Part shown: one piece after another, positions 28,676-40,637 of the stretch | Layout of the letters: each line of letters opens with the position of its first letter | Position numbering within the stretch: position 1 is the first letter of the stretch | Assembly: GCA_002964805.2 (NCBI GenBank) | Contig: PUDQ02000069.1 | Coordinates: 1 to 64,000 of the forward strand | Reading direction: 5' to 3' | DNA from: Trametes villosa | Lineage: Eukaryota; Basidiomycota; Agaricomycetes; Polyporales; Polyporaceae | DNA: 64,000 nucleotides | Position numbers and translations under genes: made by a program | The notes under the pieces: generated by a model | What the model was told of the DNA's origin: nothing | Database searches by the model: none | What the model saw: the letters and a program-made list of their open reading frames with translations, nothing else

Positions 28676-31339
28676 ATGTCATTTGAAACCTCCATCAACT
28701 CGTCCAAATACAGCGTCCCGAAGCTCGCCACCGATGGGTCCAATTGGGTGACGTACCGTGAGAGAATGAAGGTCGTACAGGCAGCGAAGGGGCACATGCC
28801 GCACATTCGCGGGACGATCCGTAAGCCCCCGCTTCCCCCTCCCATCGACCGAGATCTCCCCTACATTGCTCCCCGACCCCCTGCCGAGACGACTCCACCT
28901 CCCCCTGCCGATGCATCTGCTGATGCGACCGAGACCGCCGCGCGCTCGGGACCGGCGGCGACCCGAGATGCCGCCCAAGTTGCCGCCCAGGGTGCCGGGG
29001 CGCAGGAGCCCGAACGAGACGCCTACTCGCACCTCACGGACGAGGCGTACGCCGAACTAGTGGAGAAGATGGAGACGAAGTACGCGGCCTGGGAGACCAA
29101 GGAGGCCGACGCGCGCGCGCTCATCTACGAGACGCTAAGCGATGACTTGTTCATCGAGGTCCAATCGCAGCCGACCGCGAGGGCGCTCTGGCTGGCGGTC
29201 GTCGCTTCATGCGAAAACAAGTCCCTCATGTACGCGAACGCCATCCGGACGCGAATCCAGAACATCCGCTGCCCCGAAGGCGGAGACGTTCGAGCACACC
29301 TGGCGGTGCTCCTGCGCGAGCGCCAAAACCTAGCCGCTGTCGGAACACGTCTCGACGACTCCGAGTTCGCGGCGATCATCACGAACAGCCTACCGGAGTC
29401 GTACCACGCGCGCGTCCAGTCGATCGTGGACATCTCCAGCATATCGGGACACACCATCCCGATCGAGTTCTTAATGAACAAGCTGAACGAAGAGTACGAC
29501 CGCCGCGCGATCATCAAGGCGAACGACGCAGCGCTCGCAGCAGCAGCAGCGCTCGTGACGTCACCCGCGAGCGCGACCGCCGCGAGCGCGACCAGCGGAC
29601 GCCAGCCCGTCGAGTGCTACAACTGCCACGGGCGCGGTCACATCGCGCGGAACTGTCGGAAGAAAGGCGGAGGACGCGAGGGTCAACCGTGGCCGCCCCG
29701 GGCAGCGGGCACGACGAACGCGAAGGACGGCGACGGGGCGGGCGCTAATGCGAACGCGAACGCGAACGCCGCGACGGAGAAGCACCATGGCTTCGTCGCG
29801 CTGGGGAACGCAGTTGCGAGTGCGCTCGCCGCGTCTCCCGGACTGTACGTGGACGTCTTCGACAGCGGCGCAAGCGTCCATCTCTCGCCGTACCGCGAAC
29901 GTTTTGTCTCGTTCACCGAGCTCACTCCGCCCCGTTCCATCACGGCAGCCAACGGCGACGAGTTCCTTGCAACTGGGCAAGGAGACGTCGAAATCTGTGT
30001 CCCGAACGGACCCGTCTCGCGCACGCTGACGCTGAGGAACGTCCTGTATTCACCCTCGGTCGCATTCGCACTCGTGTCAATCCGCAAAGCCGATGAAGGA
30101 GGATACACCACCGTCTTCGAACACAACGAGTGCCGGATCTACGAACGCGCGAGCGAACAGGACATCGCGCGCATCCCCCTCGTAGGCGGGCTCTATCAGG
30201 TCGTGAGCCGATACGTGGACGTCGGCGGCTCCGCAGTCGTCGACGAGGAGTGCGACACGGCTCTCGCGGGCGTGAGCAGCCGACCGGGGACGAAGAAGAT
30301 GCTCGAGGTCACGCCATTCGGCCTGCACCGCTGTCTCGCTCACGTCTCTCTCAAGGCTGCACGCGAGCTGGTCGAGAAGGGACACGTGACGGGAGTGAAG
30401 TTGCTCAAAGACGACACCGACGCCGACGAATCGTGCGAAGCGTGCATACGCTCGAAGATCACTCGGAAGGCGATACCCGACGAAGCGCACGGAGCCCCGC
30501 ACGACTTGGTCATCGAGAAGTACGGCGATAAGTTTCACGCAGACTCGTGGGACGCCGACATGACCTCACTCGGCGGCAACACCAAGGCTGCTCTCTTCGT
30601 AGACGAACGCACGCGCACCCATCACGGTTACCCCACCAAGTCCGTAGCGGAGACGAACCAGTCATACAAGGACCTCGAGGCGGCGGTACTCACGCAAACG
30701 GGCACGCAAATCAAGTGGTTGCACAGCGACAACGGCGGAGAATTCATTGGGCTCAAGACGCACCTCCAGTCGCGCGGCACGCACTGGAGCGCGTCCACGC
30801 CGCGCACGCCAGAGCAGAACGGCATCGCCGAACGAGCGCACCGCGTGCACCGGGAGCGCGTCAGCGCCATGCTGATCGACTCGAACCTGCCAAACTCGCT
30901 ATGGGCGCACGCGTACAAGCATTCCATCTACGTGCACAACCGCACGGGGCATTCAGCTCTGGGTGGGATGACGCCGTACGAGGCACGGTTCGGGACACCT
31001 CCCGACGTCCGGCACCTCCGGCCGTGGGGAGCTCGCATCTGGGTACGACAGGAGAAGCATCACAAGCTCGAGCCGAAGGGCGTGGAGGCTCGCTTTGTAG
31101 GGTTCAGCGAGAACCACCGAGACGCCGTGCACGCGTACTGGCCGGAGAAGAGGGCGGTGACGGTGGTCCGCAACTTCGTGTGGGCAGACGGCGTCGAGGA
31201 CGCTGTCATGAGCGAGGGGGCGAGGTTGGATGAGGAGGAGAAGGAGCCGGGCGAGGAGACCGTCGAGGTTGAAGCTGACGCTCAAGACAGCGTCCACGAG
31301 AGCGACGACGCAGACGAGGACAAGCACGACGACGAGTAG
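28676..31339 (+). pseudogene. Copia gag-protease-integrase half, stopped by the MITE
   Basis: The ATG at 28676 (CACCATG) opens 887 codons. The gag part ends in a zinc knuckle CYNCHGRGHIARNC near residue 313. The protease is VFDSGASVHLS near residue 395. Integrase has an HHCC finger (LHRCLAHVS, CEACIRSK), catalytic D at ADSWDAD (about 621), D at LHSDNGGEF (about 683) and E in PEQNGIAERAH (about 718). A variable acidic region follows. The stop TAG at 31337 is the first three bases of the inserted MITE, not an element codon. The real frame continues at 31974. Confidence 0.93.
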
Positions 31340-31965
31340 TGTTGCAGGGTCCGGTCCTAGGACCGGTCCAGGACCGATGAAGGACCGGGACAGGACTACA
31401 AAAGACCGGACCAGGACCAGCTCCCGACCGGTCCTGGTCCTCAGTCCAGTCCTGGTCCTCCTCCGACAGCCCTATGCTGTAGGACCGAGAGGACTGCATA
31501 GGACCGGTCTAGGACCGCATGAAAAAGACCGGTCAGGACTGGTCAAAGACCGGTCAAAGACCGGTACTACATACACACAAAGCAGTGCTCCCACTAGAAG
31601 CCAAGCATTGAGGACTAGGCATGGGTTAATGACCAGCTCACTGTTGATGTATACCTGCAGGACTTTGCCTTCATGCTTGTAGAATAGGTGCAGGTGATCA
31701 ATTCCATATGCTTTTGGGCTGTCCTTATGTGTTTCCTGTGTGAAATTGGAGAAAGACCGGTCCAGGACTGGTCAGGACTGGTCCGGACCATTCAGCGGTC
31801 TTAGACCGGTCCGGACCAGGACCGGACTGCAGTCCTTTGCGGTCTTTTGAGGACCGCAGTCCTGGTCCTGGTCCTGAATTTTTGGACCAGTCCTGTCCTG
31901 GTCCTGGTCCTGGTCCTTGCTCGAGAGGGCCAAAAGACCGGACAGGACCGGACCCTGCAACACTA
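31337..31965. mobile_element. 629 bp hAT-type MITE inside Copia pol
   Basis: Ends are perfect inverted repeats (TAGTGTTGCAGGGTCC and its complement, at least 22 bp). TAGTG fits the hAT terminal consensus YARNG. The flanking ACGACGAG at 31329-31336 and 31966-31973 is an 8 bp duplication, as hAT transposases make. The two subterminal regions are packed with GGACCGGTCC-like and AGGACTGG/CCAGTCCT units; the centre (about 31570-31750) is plain. No transposase is encoded. Removing the element and one duplication joins the two Copia frames exactly. Confidence 0.93.
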
Positions 31966-31973
31966 ACGACGAG

Positions 31974-33968
31974 CGCGGCGACGACAAGCACGACGGCGAG
32001 CGCGGCGACGACAAGCACGGCGGCGAGCACGACGGCGAACCGCTGAACAGCGACGAAGGTGCCGAAGAGCTTCGCGACGAGCACCAAGACGAACTGCCCG
32101 CCGCCGCAGGCGAAGGCGACATAGTCGAGCAGGCGCCGCCGCCCGCACCCGCTATGGGACGCGGGCAACGTCTCAAGAAGCCGTCGCACCTCGCACGCCG
32201 CATCCTCGAGGGCGAGGGCACCGCAGATGGGCGGAGGCGCGCGCGCGGCCTCGTCGCTGCAGAGATCATGGGAGCTATGAGCACCCTGGAATCTTGGGCG
32301 GAGGAACGTCCCACAGGTGAGTCCCCTACTCCTGAGATCTCCAAGGACTGGGGGGCGGCAGCGCACACGCTAGTCGCCCAGGCAGGGGGCGATCCACTCA
32401 GCGGCGACCCAACCTCACTCCGGGAAGCCCAGGCTGCGCCTGACTGGCCGGAGTGGGAGAAGGCTATCGCCGTTGAAGTAGAGAACCTGAACGCGCACGG
32501 CACGTACGACCTCGTCGAGCGTCCGCCGGGCGCGCACATCATTGGGAGCAAACTCGTCTTCCACCGGAAGCGAGACGCCGATGGGTCTGTCAAGCAACAT
32601 AAGGTCAGAGTAGTCGCGCAAGGGTTCGCCCAGATCCCAGGCGTCGACTACAATGAAACATTTGCACCAGTCGCTAAGTCCAGCTCTCTCCGGCTCATGC
32701 TCGCGCTGGCGGCCCGTTTCGGGTGGCCGCTAATTCAGTTGGACGTGAAGAGCGCGTACTTGAACGGAGATCTGGACGAGGAGATCTATATGCGCCAGCC
32801 GCAAGGAACGGCGGCGCCAGGAGAAGAGCACCTGGTGTGTCGCCTGAAGAAGTCGTTGTACGGACTGAAACAGGCGGGGCACGCGTGGTATAAGACGTAC
32901 AGGCACGCGATGACCGCGCTGGGGATGACGCGCAGCGAAGCCGACCACGCGTGCTTTTGGCAGCACCAGGGCGAGTCGCTCGCAATGGTTGGCACCATTG
33001 TTGACGACATGCTCGTAACGGGGACGCCGGATCTCGTCGAGAGATTCCGGCATGGGATCAAGTCCCATTTCACTGTGACGGACGCAGGCGAGGTAGCATG
33101 GCTGCTCGGCATCGAGGTCGTTCGCGACACCACCGCAGGGACGGTCCGTCTCGCCCAGCGGTCGGCCATCGACACCGTTGTGCGAGCGATGCACCTCGAG
33201 GGGGCGAAACCTGCAAGCACGCCGATCGCTGTCGGAGGCGTCCTGGACAAGACGCAATGCCCGACCACCGCGACCGCTCAAGCGGACATGCTCGGCGTCC
33301 CCTATCGCGAGGGCGTCGGCATGTGCATGTATATTGCGGTCACGACCCGACCCGATATCGCTTACGCCGTTCACAGACTCGCGCAGTACATGAGCAACCC
33401 GGGGCGTCCGCACTGGGAGGCTCTCAAGCGACTCGTACGCTACTTGCTCGGAACGCGCGACTCGTGGCTGGTGTACGGCACGGACGAGAGCGGCCTCACC
33501 GGGTACACGGACGCCGACTGGGGCACGAGCGAAGACACGCGCCACTCCGTGTGCGGGTACGTCTACACGTTCGACGGCGGCGCGATATCCTGGTCGGCCA
33601 AGAAGCAGAACGTCGTGGCCTTGTCGTCGACCGAGGCCGAGTACATCGGGATCACGCATGCCGCGAAGGAGGCGATCTGGTTGCGCTCGCTCCTTAGCGA
33701 CCTCGTTCACCCAGACTTCGCGGGGCACGCGGTACGCCTGTTCAGCGACAACAAGAGTGCCATGGACCTCGCTCGCAACAACGCATTCCACGCGCGTACG
33801 AAGCACATCGACATCAGGTACCACTTCATTCGCGAAGTTGTCGAGCGCGAGCAGGTCCAGCTCGGGTATAGGTGCACCGAGGACATGCCGGCCGACGTCT
33901 TCACGAAGCCACTCACTCGCCGGCGCCTCGACCACCTCATGCGCTTGTTCGGACTGCACGCACTTTGA
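31974..33968 (+). pseudogene. Copia reverse transcriptase and RNase H half
   Basis: 664 codons in the frame that would follow directly from the upstream half. RT shows WPLIQLDVKSAYLNGDLDEE, LKKSLYGLKQAGHAWY and the catalytic TIVDDMLVTG, with IVDD where Copia elements usually have YVDD. RNase H shows GYTDADWG, WSAKKQNVVALSSTEAEY and ending blocks ARTKHIDIRYHFIRE and DVFTKPL. It is severed from its start codon by the MITE. A frame open from 31917 begins in MITE sequence and is not a natural start. Confidence 0.93.
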
Positions 33969-33975
33969 GGGGGCG
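33964..33975 (+). other. Copia polypurine tract
   Basis: TTTGAGGGGGCG directly before the 3' LTR. The stop codon of pol overlaps it. Confidence 0.75.
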
Positions 33976-34542
33976 TGTTGAGGGTAGCGGGGCGCGTCGG
34001 CTAGGCCGAGCGCCACGCTGTTGGGAGACGTCGCGACGCGGGTCGGACGTCTGAGGGCGAGAGCAAAGCGCGTGCACTGAGGTGCGCGCTGTTGGGTAGT
34101 AGGGAGAGCGAGGCGCGTTGAACGCGCCTGCGCGTCGGGTTGGAGAGGAGAGGTACGGGCGCACACCGCGAGCGCAGGGCGTTCGCGGTGCATGCGCGCG
34201 CGTCGAGCCCGCCTCGCGCGTGCGCGTGTGCGCGCTCGGCGCCTGAATCGGACCGGCGCCGAGCGCCTTTGTTTGCTGTTGTTTACTCGAAAAATCCGCG
34301 GCCTGTAGGGCGCGCTCGCGAGTTCGTGCACCTCACACAGTCTTCCTCGAAGCCCGTGTGAGGTGAGTAGTATACTGCTCGGGCTACCGTTATGTCTAGT
34401 ACTCACATAGCCCGCAGATCTGACGCGATCGCGCTCTAGGTTAATATTATACACAGTCTTCCTCGAAGCCCGTGTGAGATCTGACGCGATCGCGCTCTAG
34501 GTACTCGCCTACCGCCGCTCGTCCACCCGCATAACCTTAAAA
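33976..34542 (+). repeat. Copia 3' LTR
   Basis: 567 bp, the same sequence as the 5' LTR as far as I can see by eye, followed by TCTAC. Confidence 0.95.
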
Positions 34543-35412
34543 TCTACCCCTTATATACGTGCAGGACTATGACCCTAGGTCTGTGTTTTTGTCAACTTTG
34601 CGTTTCGAATTCGAGATTAGCTACAGATCGTTCAGACCAAGCAGTGCAGAACTTGACATGTATCGCGAAAGAAGCGTCCATGTTTGTGAGAAGAAGGTGT
34701 GGCGCGTCGATCCGGAAGGAACTACTCGGCCCGCTCAACTCTAACATTCCATTCTCGGACGCGTCTCCGAGTCCTACACAGACGCTACTGCATGCGCGCT
34801 CCACTGACAAGGCGGCGACCGAGGACGGTGTCTCCAGCGACTCCGCGCATATTCTCTCTTCAAGAGCCCGAGGGCTCACCGGTGTTTTGTTGCGGGGTAT
34901 CCGAGGGGGAAAGTGGTAGGTGCCAAGATAAGCAAGACCACGATGGGACATAAGGCCCGACTCGACAAAGAAATCCATGGCAGGATCGTTGGGAAGCGAG
35001 TAAACTGCAAGATTATTCGTCGTTCGATGGTGCCGACATCGCCGGGCTTACAATTCTTAACTTCTATTCGATCGCTGTCGACTCGGGTGGGCTTCTGCGC
35101 GAGCCCCCCCGAGTCGCGTTCCGGAGGGGATCCATCGGATTCTCGTGATGATGTTCTTGCCTATCTCAGAGACGGTGTCGTTTCGGCGGACACGAACTGT
35201 CTACCGCCTTCGAGCCCCGTCAACCGCTCCTCGAGCCTCACTGGTACAGATGTAAGCAAAATACAAGGCATCGAGACTTACCATAATGTTCTGATCATCC
35301 TTACGTCTTCTCGGGAATAAGAATTCAAGAAGGTGATACAACGCTAGCACGAAAAACATACAGAACGCAATACAATACAGATGCACACACCGGTTGAAAC
35401 ACGCACGAACCG
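34543..35412. other. 0.87 kb region between Copia and the permease
   Basis: Starts with the right TCTAC duplication. A minus-strand frame open at 34592-34978 (about 129 codons, containing MDFFVESGLMSHRGL) shows no motif I know. The rest is 3' flank of the permease gene. Confidence 0.4.
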
Positions 35413-38400
35413 CTATATGATGCGGATCCATTGGAGGAACCTCTCCAGCGGATTCTTCGGTACCTCATCCTGGGTGACCAGAGGCGGCACCCTTCCGCGA
35501 ATAAACACCATCTCGTCGAGGGGCGTCATCTGCGTCTGCTTGATGAGCTTGTACCCGAAGGTCAGCAGCAAGAAGAACGGCTACGTTGTTGCGATCAGGC
35601 GGTGCGACTTGAAACGCACAAGTGTAGGGGCACTCACGATGGGAACGTATGCGGATAGGAATTGCGAGACGGGGTCGGACTGCTTCTCTGAGCTGTCATA
35701 CCCAGGCGGTGCGTCGCCCAGGACGTCGGCTGGATGGAATAGACAAGGTCAACAAGATCCCCTCGAGCTTAGAACTGTGGACTTACCTATCCGCCACCCA
35801 TTGTGCACGAATACCGCCCTATCCCGCAATCAGCGACAGTGCTATGATGATGACACCGCGGTAAATGAGGCGTACCATCCGTTCGTAAAGAGAACGACGA
35901 TGCATAACGAGAACGCGTACCATGCCAACTATAGTGTTCGGGTATTCATCATCCGTTCAAATCCCAGTAAGACCCGCTCGCAGCACTCACATATGGCTGG
36001 CCCCACTGTCTGTTCTTCTTGATCTCGTTGAGCTGTAGCATAGTAGCCGCCGCCTCCTCTTCGCTCATCTCCTCGCATTTCTTCTCAACATACGCCGTGC
36101 CCTGGTGCCACCTTCCGTGGACACGCGTCAGCCTGAGTGGCTATATGCGTGCGGGTAGCCAGGACACACCTAATGTATGTATACAGCATCCCAGCCCATG
36201 ATTGAAGCGAGGCAACGCTCGCGACTGCGACGAGCCATTGGAACGCCTGGAAGTCCGTCAGAGACATACGTAATTCCCCATGGCGGGAGAGACCTACCGC
36301 GTTCGCGCTACCCGCCGCATGGCTCAGGAACGTCAGGAGACCCACTGATGCAGACAGCAGTACGCTCGCAAGCGGAAGTACATAGCTCGATGAGCCCTTC
36401 GCCAAGGCCGGATCGGGCTCCTCTACGGCGCCCAAGCCATCCTCCAATGTCGGGCTCTCGCGCGGTTCTATGACCAATCTGCTGTCAGTCATAGGCCCCG
36501 ACGAGCGCATCACCCAGGTATGGAAGTTGCACGCACCTTCTACCACAGAACCCTCTTCCTCATCGTCGCTGTTCGTGTCCGACGCATCCGTCGCCCCGCT
36601 CTCACTCCCGTGTGCTTCCACCGGGCGTGACTGGTTCAGCCGGAAGAGATGCGCGAGGAAGGACGGCGCGTGGCCGCGCCGCGCCAGGAAGAACAGGAAA
36701 CGGCTGCTGATGTAGATGTCCGACGCCGCCGCAGACCACGCTGATATCAGGATGGACGCGTTTACGATATCCGGGAGCTGTCGGCGAGCCGCGCGTTAGC
36801 GATAGCGCGGAGGCGGGAAAATGGCACTACGCACGACTTTGTAGCCCGCGCGGCTGAACGCGATCACGAACGGGGAGTGCCTGCCTGTCTGGTCTTCGCC
36901 TTGCAGGGCCGGATCGGAGGTTGGCACGAGAAGGCCAGCACAAAGTATACCGCCAACATAGAAAAGCGTGCTGGAGTCGTTGACATGTGAGCGATTCCCG
37001 AGCGCATTCTCAAGGAGCGGCAGGCTCACATCCGGATCCAAACTTTCCGCAGAGCGCGCGGGACGTTCTGCGCAATGGGTCAGATCGGGAGGAGTACCCA
37101 TGGTAGAGACGCGTTACCCGTGTGGCGTCTATAACTTCCCCCGCGGCCTGCCGGGTATGTCAGGACATGTCATATGCGCGCGCAGTGGCAAAGATGAGCG
37201 GCGTACTATACCGGGGACCTCGGATCCGAAAAACGAGAAGGACGCCTGCATGATGACCGCCCAGAACCCGAGGAATTGACCTTTGGCACCACCTATACCG
37301 AGGTATTTGGGCGGGAACGGCTCTTTCACCCAGTTCTTGAACCCGATGTACCTGACAAGTGTGTCCCATGAGAACCAGAGTCTCGTGCGGCAAGGTGGTT
37401 GCGTGCCGAACTCACCCTTCATGAGATGCCCCGAGGTCGATGAGTAGGCCGATAAGAACTAGAGAGGCATTCGGTCAGAGAATCCGAAGGATTCTGGGCT
37501 AGGACATGGTAGCTGATAGAACGTACTGATGAGAACAATGGTGGTGACTTTCAAGCACGACAAGTAGAACTCGACTTCGCCATACACTCTCGATGGGAAG
37601 CAATTTATTGCAGTCGCGACGACTAGCTGTAAGCTAAAAGTGAGGGAAAGCCCGGATAGCCGAGGTCCAACCGAAAGAACTTACGAAGAAACCAGACGTG
37701 GCCGCGACTCTGGGTATACGCCATCAGCATACAACAGGGTCATACGGATGCCGAACGCACGGAATTCTCGCCGCGTTCTCCCAGTACCCGAGGACAACAG
37801 CCGCCGCTGTGATCTCTGCCGCTGATACCGAAAGGTATGTCAGTCAAGCTCGTGGGTTAGATACACCGATTCGGGCTCACGTAGTGTGATACTCCAATTG
37901 TACTACAACCCAGTCATCGCAATGAGCACGCGAACAGTGCATAAGACGCATATACTCACCCAGGCGGCCCATCCTAACGAGAAACCGAGCGCAGGATCTA
38001 CGTACAAGTCTGCTAGACCCACAACTCCACCGACGTTGGGCCTACAAGAGGCGTCAGTTCAACGCCGGCTATAGGGTATACTTGTGAACGCCTTACAAGT
38101 AGGCTATCATCTCTCCGATAGAGACGCACAGGCAGTATACGACGCTGCCGACGATCCAGTACCCTAGGAACGCCCCGACCGGCCCTCCATTACGGAGCGC
38201 ATCCTAGAAAAGCGAGAACATACGTTAGTCCTCGCTAAGACCATGAAAAACAGCAGCGCTTACTGCAGAGCCGAGGAAGAGACCAGTACCGATCACACCA
38301 CCTATCATCCCACGAGTCCACTTAGAATTCGAAGCCCATGTTATATGAAGCAGAACACGACCCACCGATGGAGATCATGCCGACTATTCATAGCGAAGCG

Positions 38401-38656
38401 AGTCAGCGACGCTTCTCAAGCAGCGCAAACGAAATGAACGCAATGACGTACTATGTTTGCGGGACAGCTGGGGCGGGAGGTCCGACTTGATGCTCTCCCA
38501 TCGTCGCTGTGAGTTGAGGATACGATCGCGCTGCCTCTGGAACCGCTGCAGCGTAGAGACCGGCGGGGCTACGAAACGCACGCCCGAGGTCGCCTCGGGC
38601 GCACTGGCCACGGGCCGCGCTCGTAGCGGCATCTCGTGGAGGCTCGCGTAGTCCAT
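35413..38656 (-). CDS. amino-acid permease (AAT/APC family), 21 exons
   Basis: Twenty-one exons close in phase to 690 residues. From the ATG at 38656: 38452-38656, 38366-38383, 38264-38301, 38097-38203, 37960-38041, 37881-37902, 37761-37821, 37685-37709, 37527-37626, 37416-37458, 37207-37351, 37118-37147, 37030-37067, 36835-36970, 36298-36777, 36170-36246, 35991-36111, 35876-35928, 35787-35818, 35638-35729, 35413-35580. Family marks in order: GMISIGGVIGTGLFLGSA (first membrane span), GEMIAYLPNVGG, YNWSITLPAEI, QASFSFFGSEVPGI, SPFVIAFSRAGYKV, ASILISAWSAAASDIYISSR and the C-terminal PLDEMVFIRGR. It should import amino acids across the plasma membrane with protons. It is longer than usual (about 550-600) because of an acidic Ser/Glu loop in exon 15. 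Confidence 0.93.
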
Positions 38657-40637
38657 TGTGCAGTTCTCGCAAGCCGCAGAAGGTGGACGGAGGAGTGAGG
38701 GCGGCGGGGGACGATACAAAGACACTTTTCAGCGCGCTCTCTCTCCCTGTTAGTCGCTCTCAACCACAAGTACTGCGCCTGTGCTGAAGCGTACTCGGAA
38801 CGGAACCAGTGTAGTGGGAGATAACGAGCCCCTCGCTCGTCGGAGCATCAAAGGCTGTTCGCAGCTGTCAGGCGGCTCTGAGCAGCCACAGCGACAAGTA
38901 CGTACTTGGTCCACATTCCCCCGTACCTGGCGCGTGCAGCGCCTCCGAGTCTGTTGACTGCAACAGCCTCGTCAACACGTGGCGTGGCGTGTTACATCCC
39001 TGCATCTGGCAACGAGCCAATTAGCGTTCTGAGCTTGATCTGCGCTGCCGCCTAAAAAGACCACGAAATATAACGACTCACGAGGAGCACACATTGCCAA
39101 TCCTGTGTGAGCGGACTATACGTAGAGACTATGTTCATCGACACAAATCTGCCATGGGATGGGTGGAGGATGTCTGTTTCCTGGCTTGAAGTAGACGCGT
39201 GCTTCGTACAAATCGAGGCTTACTAGTATCTACGAACGGATATATCGGAGATTCATCATAGCAATCGGAGTTTACAACGCCGGTTACTTACAAGCTCCCA
39301 TGGATCCAAACGGTCATGGTCCTCTTTGATCTTTGCTCAGCATTATACACGAACCATCATCCTCGACTCTTGCCCTGCTCTATTCTCGAGTCTCCAGGCC
39401 CGTGTACTCGGAAAACCTCATGCACATGCATAGCGCACAACTTCATATATCACTTTGTGCATACCCACATGCTAGGCGTGTGATTGACCCTACAGCTCCG
39501 AAGATAGGGCATCCTCGGCCGGATGTACAACGCTGTAGCGGGTGCCGGAGGAACAAGCCCCTATCCGCCGTCAGCGGATGCAGTAACTGGGGAACAGACA
39601 CAGCTTGTAGCGCATGCAGACCACGCACCCGGGGCGGCCTTCTTGGTCGGTTTGCTTGCTCGTGGATGAGGATGAAGTCATCCGCATCACCGCAACCTTG
39701 CACCTCGTCGAACTCGCACCCTGGACGCCCTGCCAAGCTTGGGCACTGCTTGACGATACGTCCGCGTTGGCCGCACCCTCCCCGGGCCTCCCGGAATCCG
39801 AAAATTTGCTGAACCCTAGTTCACCCTACATCTTCCTTAGCGGGATCGTCGAACGCAAAACGACTGTTGCGGCGAGTGGCATTTGTGGTTTCGCCTGTCT
39901 ATGCGGCTCATTCTTCCCTGCGGTAGCTTTCTAGAATACGCCAAAAATTGTATGTGCGGTCCTGAACGAAAAGCATTGCATGTGCGGATGCGTTGCGTAC
40001 TATACGCCTTCCTAGTTACGAAGGACTGCGACAGCGGGGGCTTGGGTGCACTGCACACCTGGACCTCCCACCGCCGTCGGTAAAAGACGCCCCACCGCAG
40101 CCTGCGACGGGAGTACAGCTGGGCATTGTACAGCATATCTAACCCAACGAACAACACGGTCGCCGACGGTAGCCTGGTTGCCCGTTTGGATCGTCTCTGT
40201 CGTAAGTACTTGCCACGTGTCGGGAGTCGTGGAAAGCAAGCAGCGCCATATGCTCGAGTGTGGAGGTGGCATAGTACTGCCTCCGATTGATGCCCCACAG
40301 GCGACGGCGGGTCTGCGGGCGCAGGGAGGCTCGGAGGTGGATGGCTGTCCGCAGCGGACACAAAGTTGCCAGGTGGGCGCTCCGGGTGCCTCGCGGCTGT
40401 GATCTGTCCATCCCTGGCATGCGACCTGCAGAGATAAGGCGGCGGAGCTTGCGTCCACTCAAGCTGTTCCCGGAGTACGTACGTAGCTCGACTGGGAGAA
40501 TGATACACTGATGGCGAGTCCATAAGTCACCGAGCAGAAGCCACCCGTCGCAGCTATATAGCGCGCCTGCGCGCCTTGGATCCAACCTCTCTCCCTCCTC
40601 GACCTCCATGCCCTAGCATACCCTCGTCGCTCATCCG
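38657..40637. other. 2.0 kb spacer between divergent genes
   Basis: Upstream of both the permease (minus) and the membrane protein (plus). Around 39520-39640 the plus strand encodes CSGCRRNKPLSAV and later TACSACRPRTR, a CxxC..CxxC layout like the MULE-type exon at 8732. The frame is short and I see no continuing gene, so it may be a relic. TATATAG at 40555-40561 is a good promoter candidate for the gene at 40638. Confidence 0.4.
40555..40561 (+). promoter_or_regulatory. candidate TATA box of the membrane protein gene
   Basis: TATATAG 77 bases before the ATG at 40638. Confidence 0.5.

Larger units (their letters stand above)
28037..34542 (+). mobile_element. young Ty1/Copia retrotransposon carrying a hAT MITE
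   Basis: The two 567 bp LTRs (28037-28603, 33976-34542) look identical by eye. TCTAC is duplicated at 28032-28036 and 34543-34547. Inside are a half-tRNA primer site, gag-pol in one frame (gag, protease, integrase, RT, RNase H: Copia order) and a polypurine tract. A 629 bp MITE with its own 8 bp duplication splits the frame between integrase and RT. Identical LTRs and an intact duplication mean a recent insertion. Without the MITE the reading frame would be continuous. Confidence 0.96.

Noticed and set aside
31230..31682. Plus-strand frame reading from Copia into the MITE
   Set aside because: It crosses an insertion boundary and encodes GPRTG-type repeats from the MITE units. Not a gene.
32730..34454. 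574-codon minus-strand frame across Copia RT and LTR
   Set aside because: Shadow of the RT frame in CG-rich DNA, running through the LTR, with no known domain.
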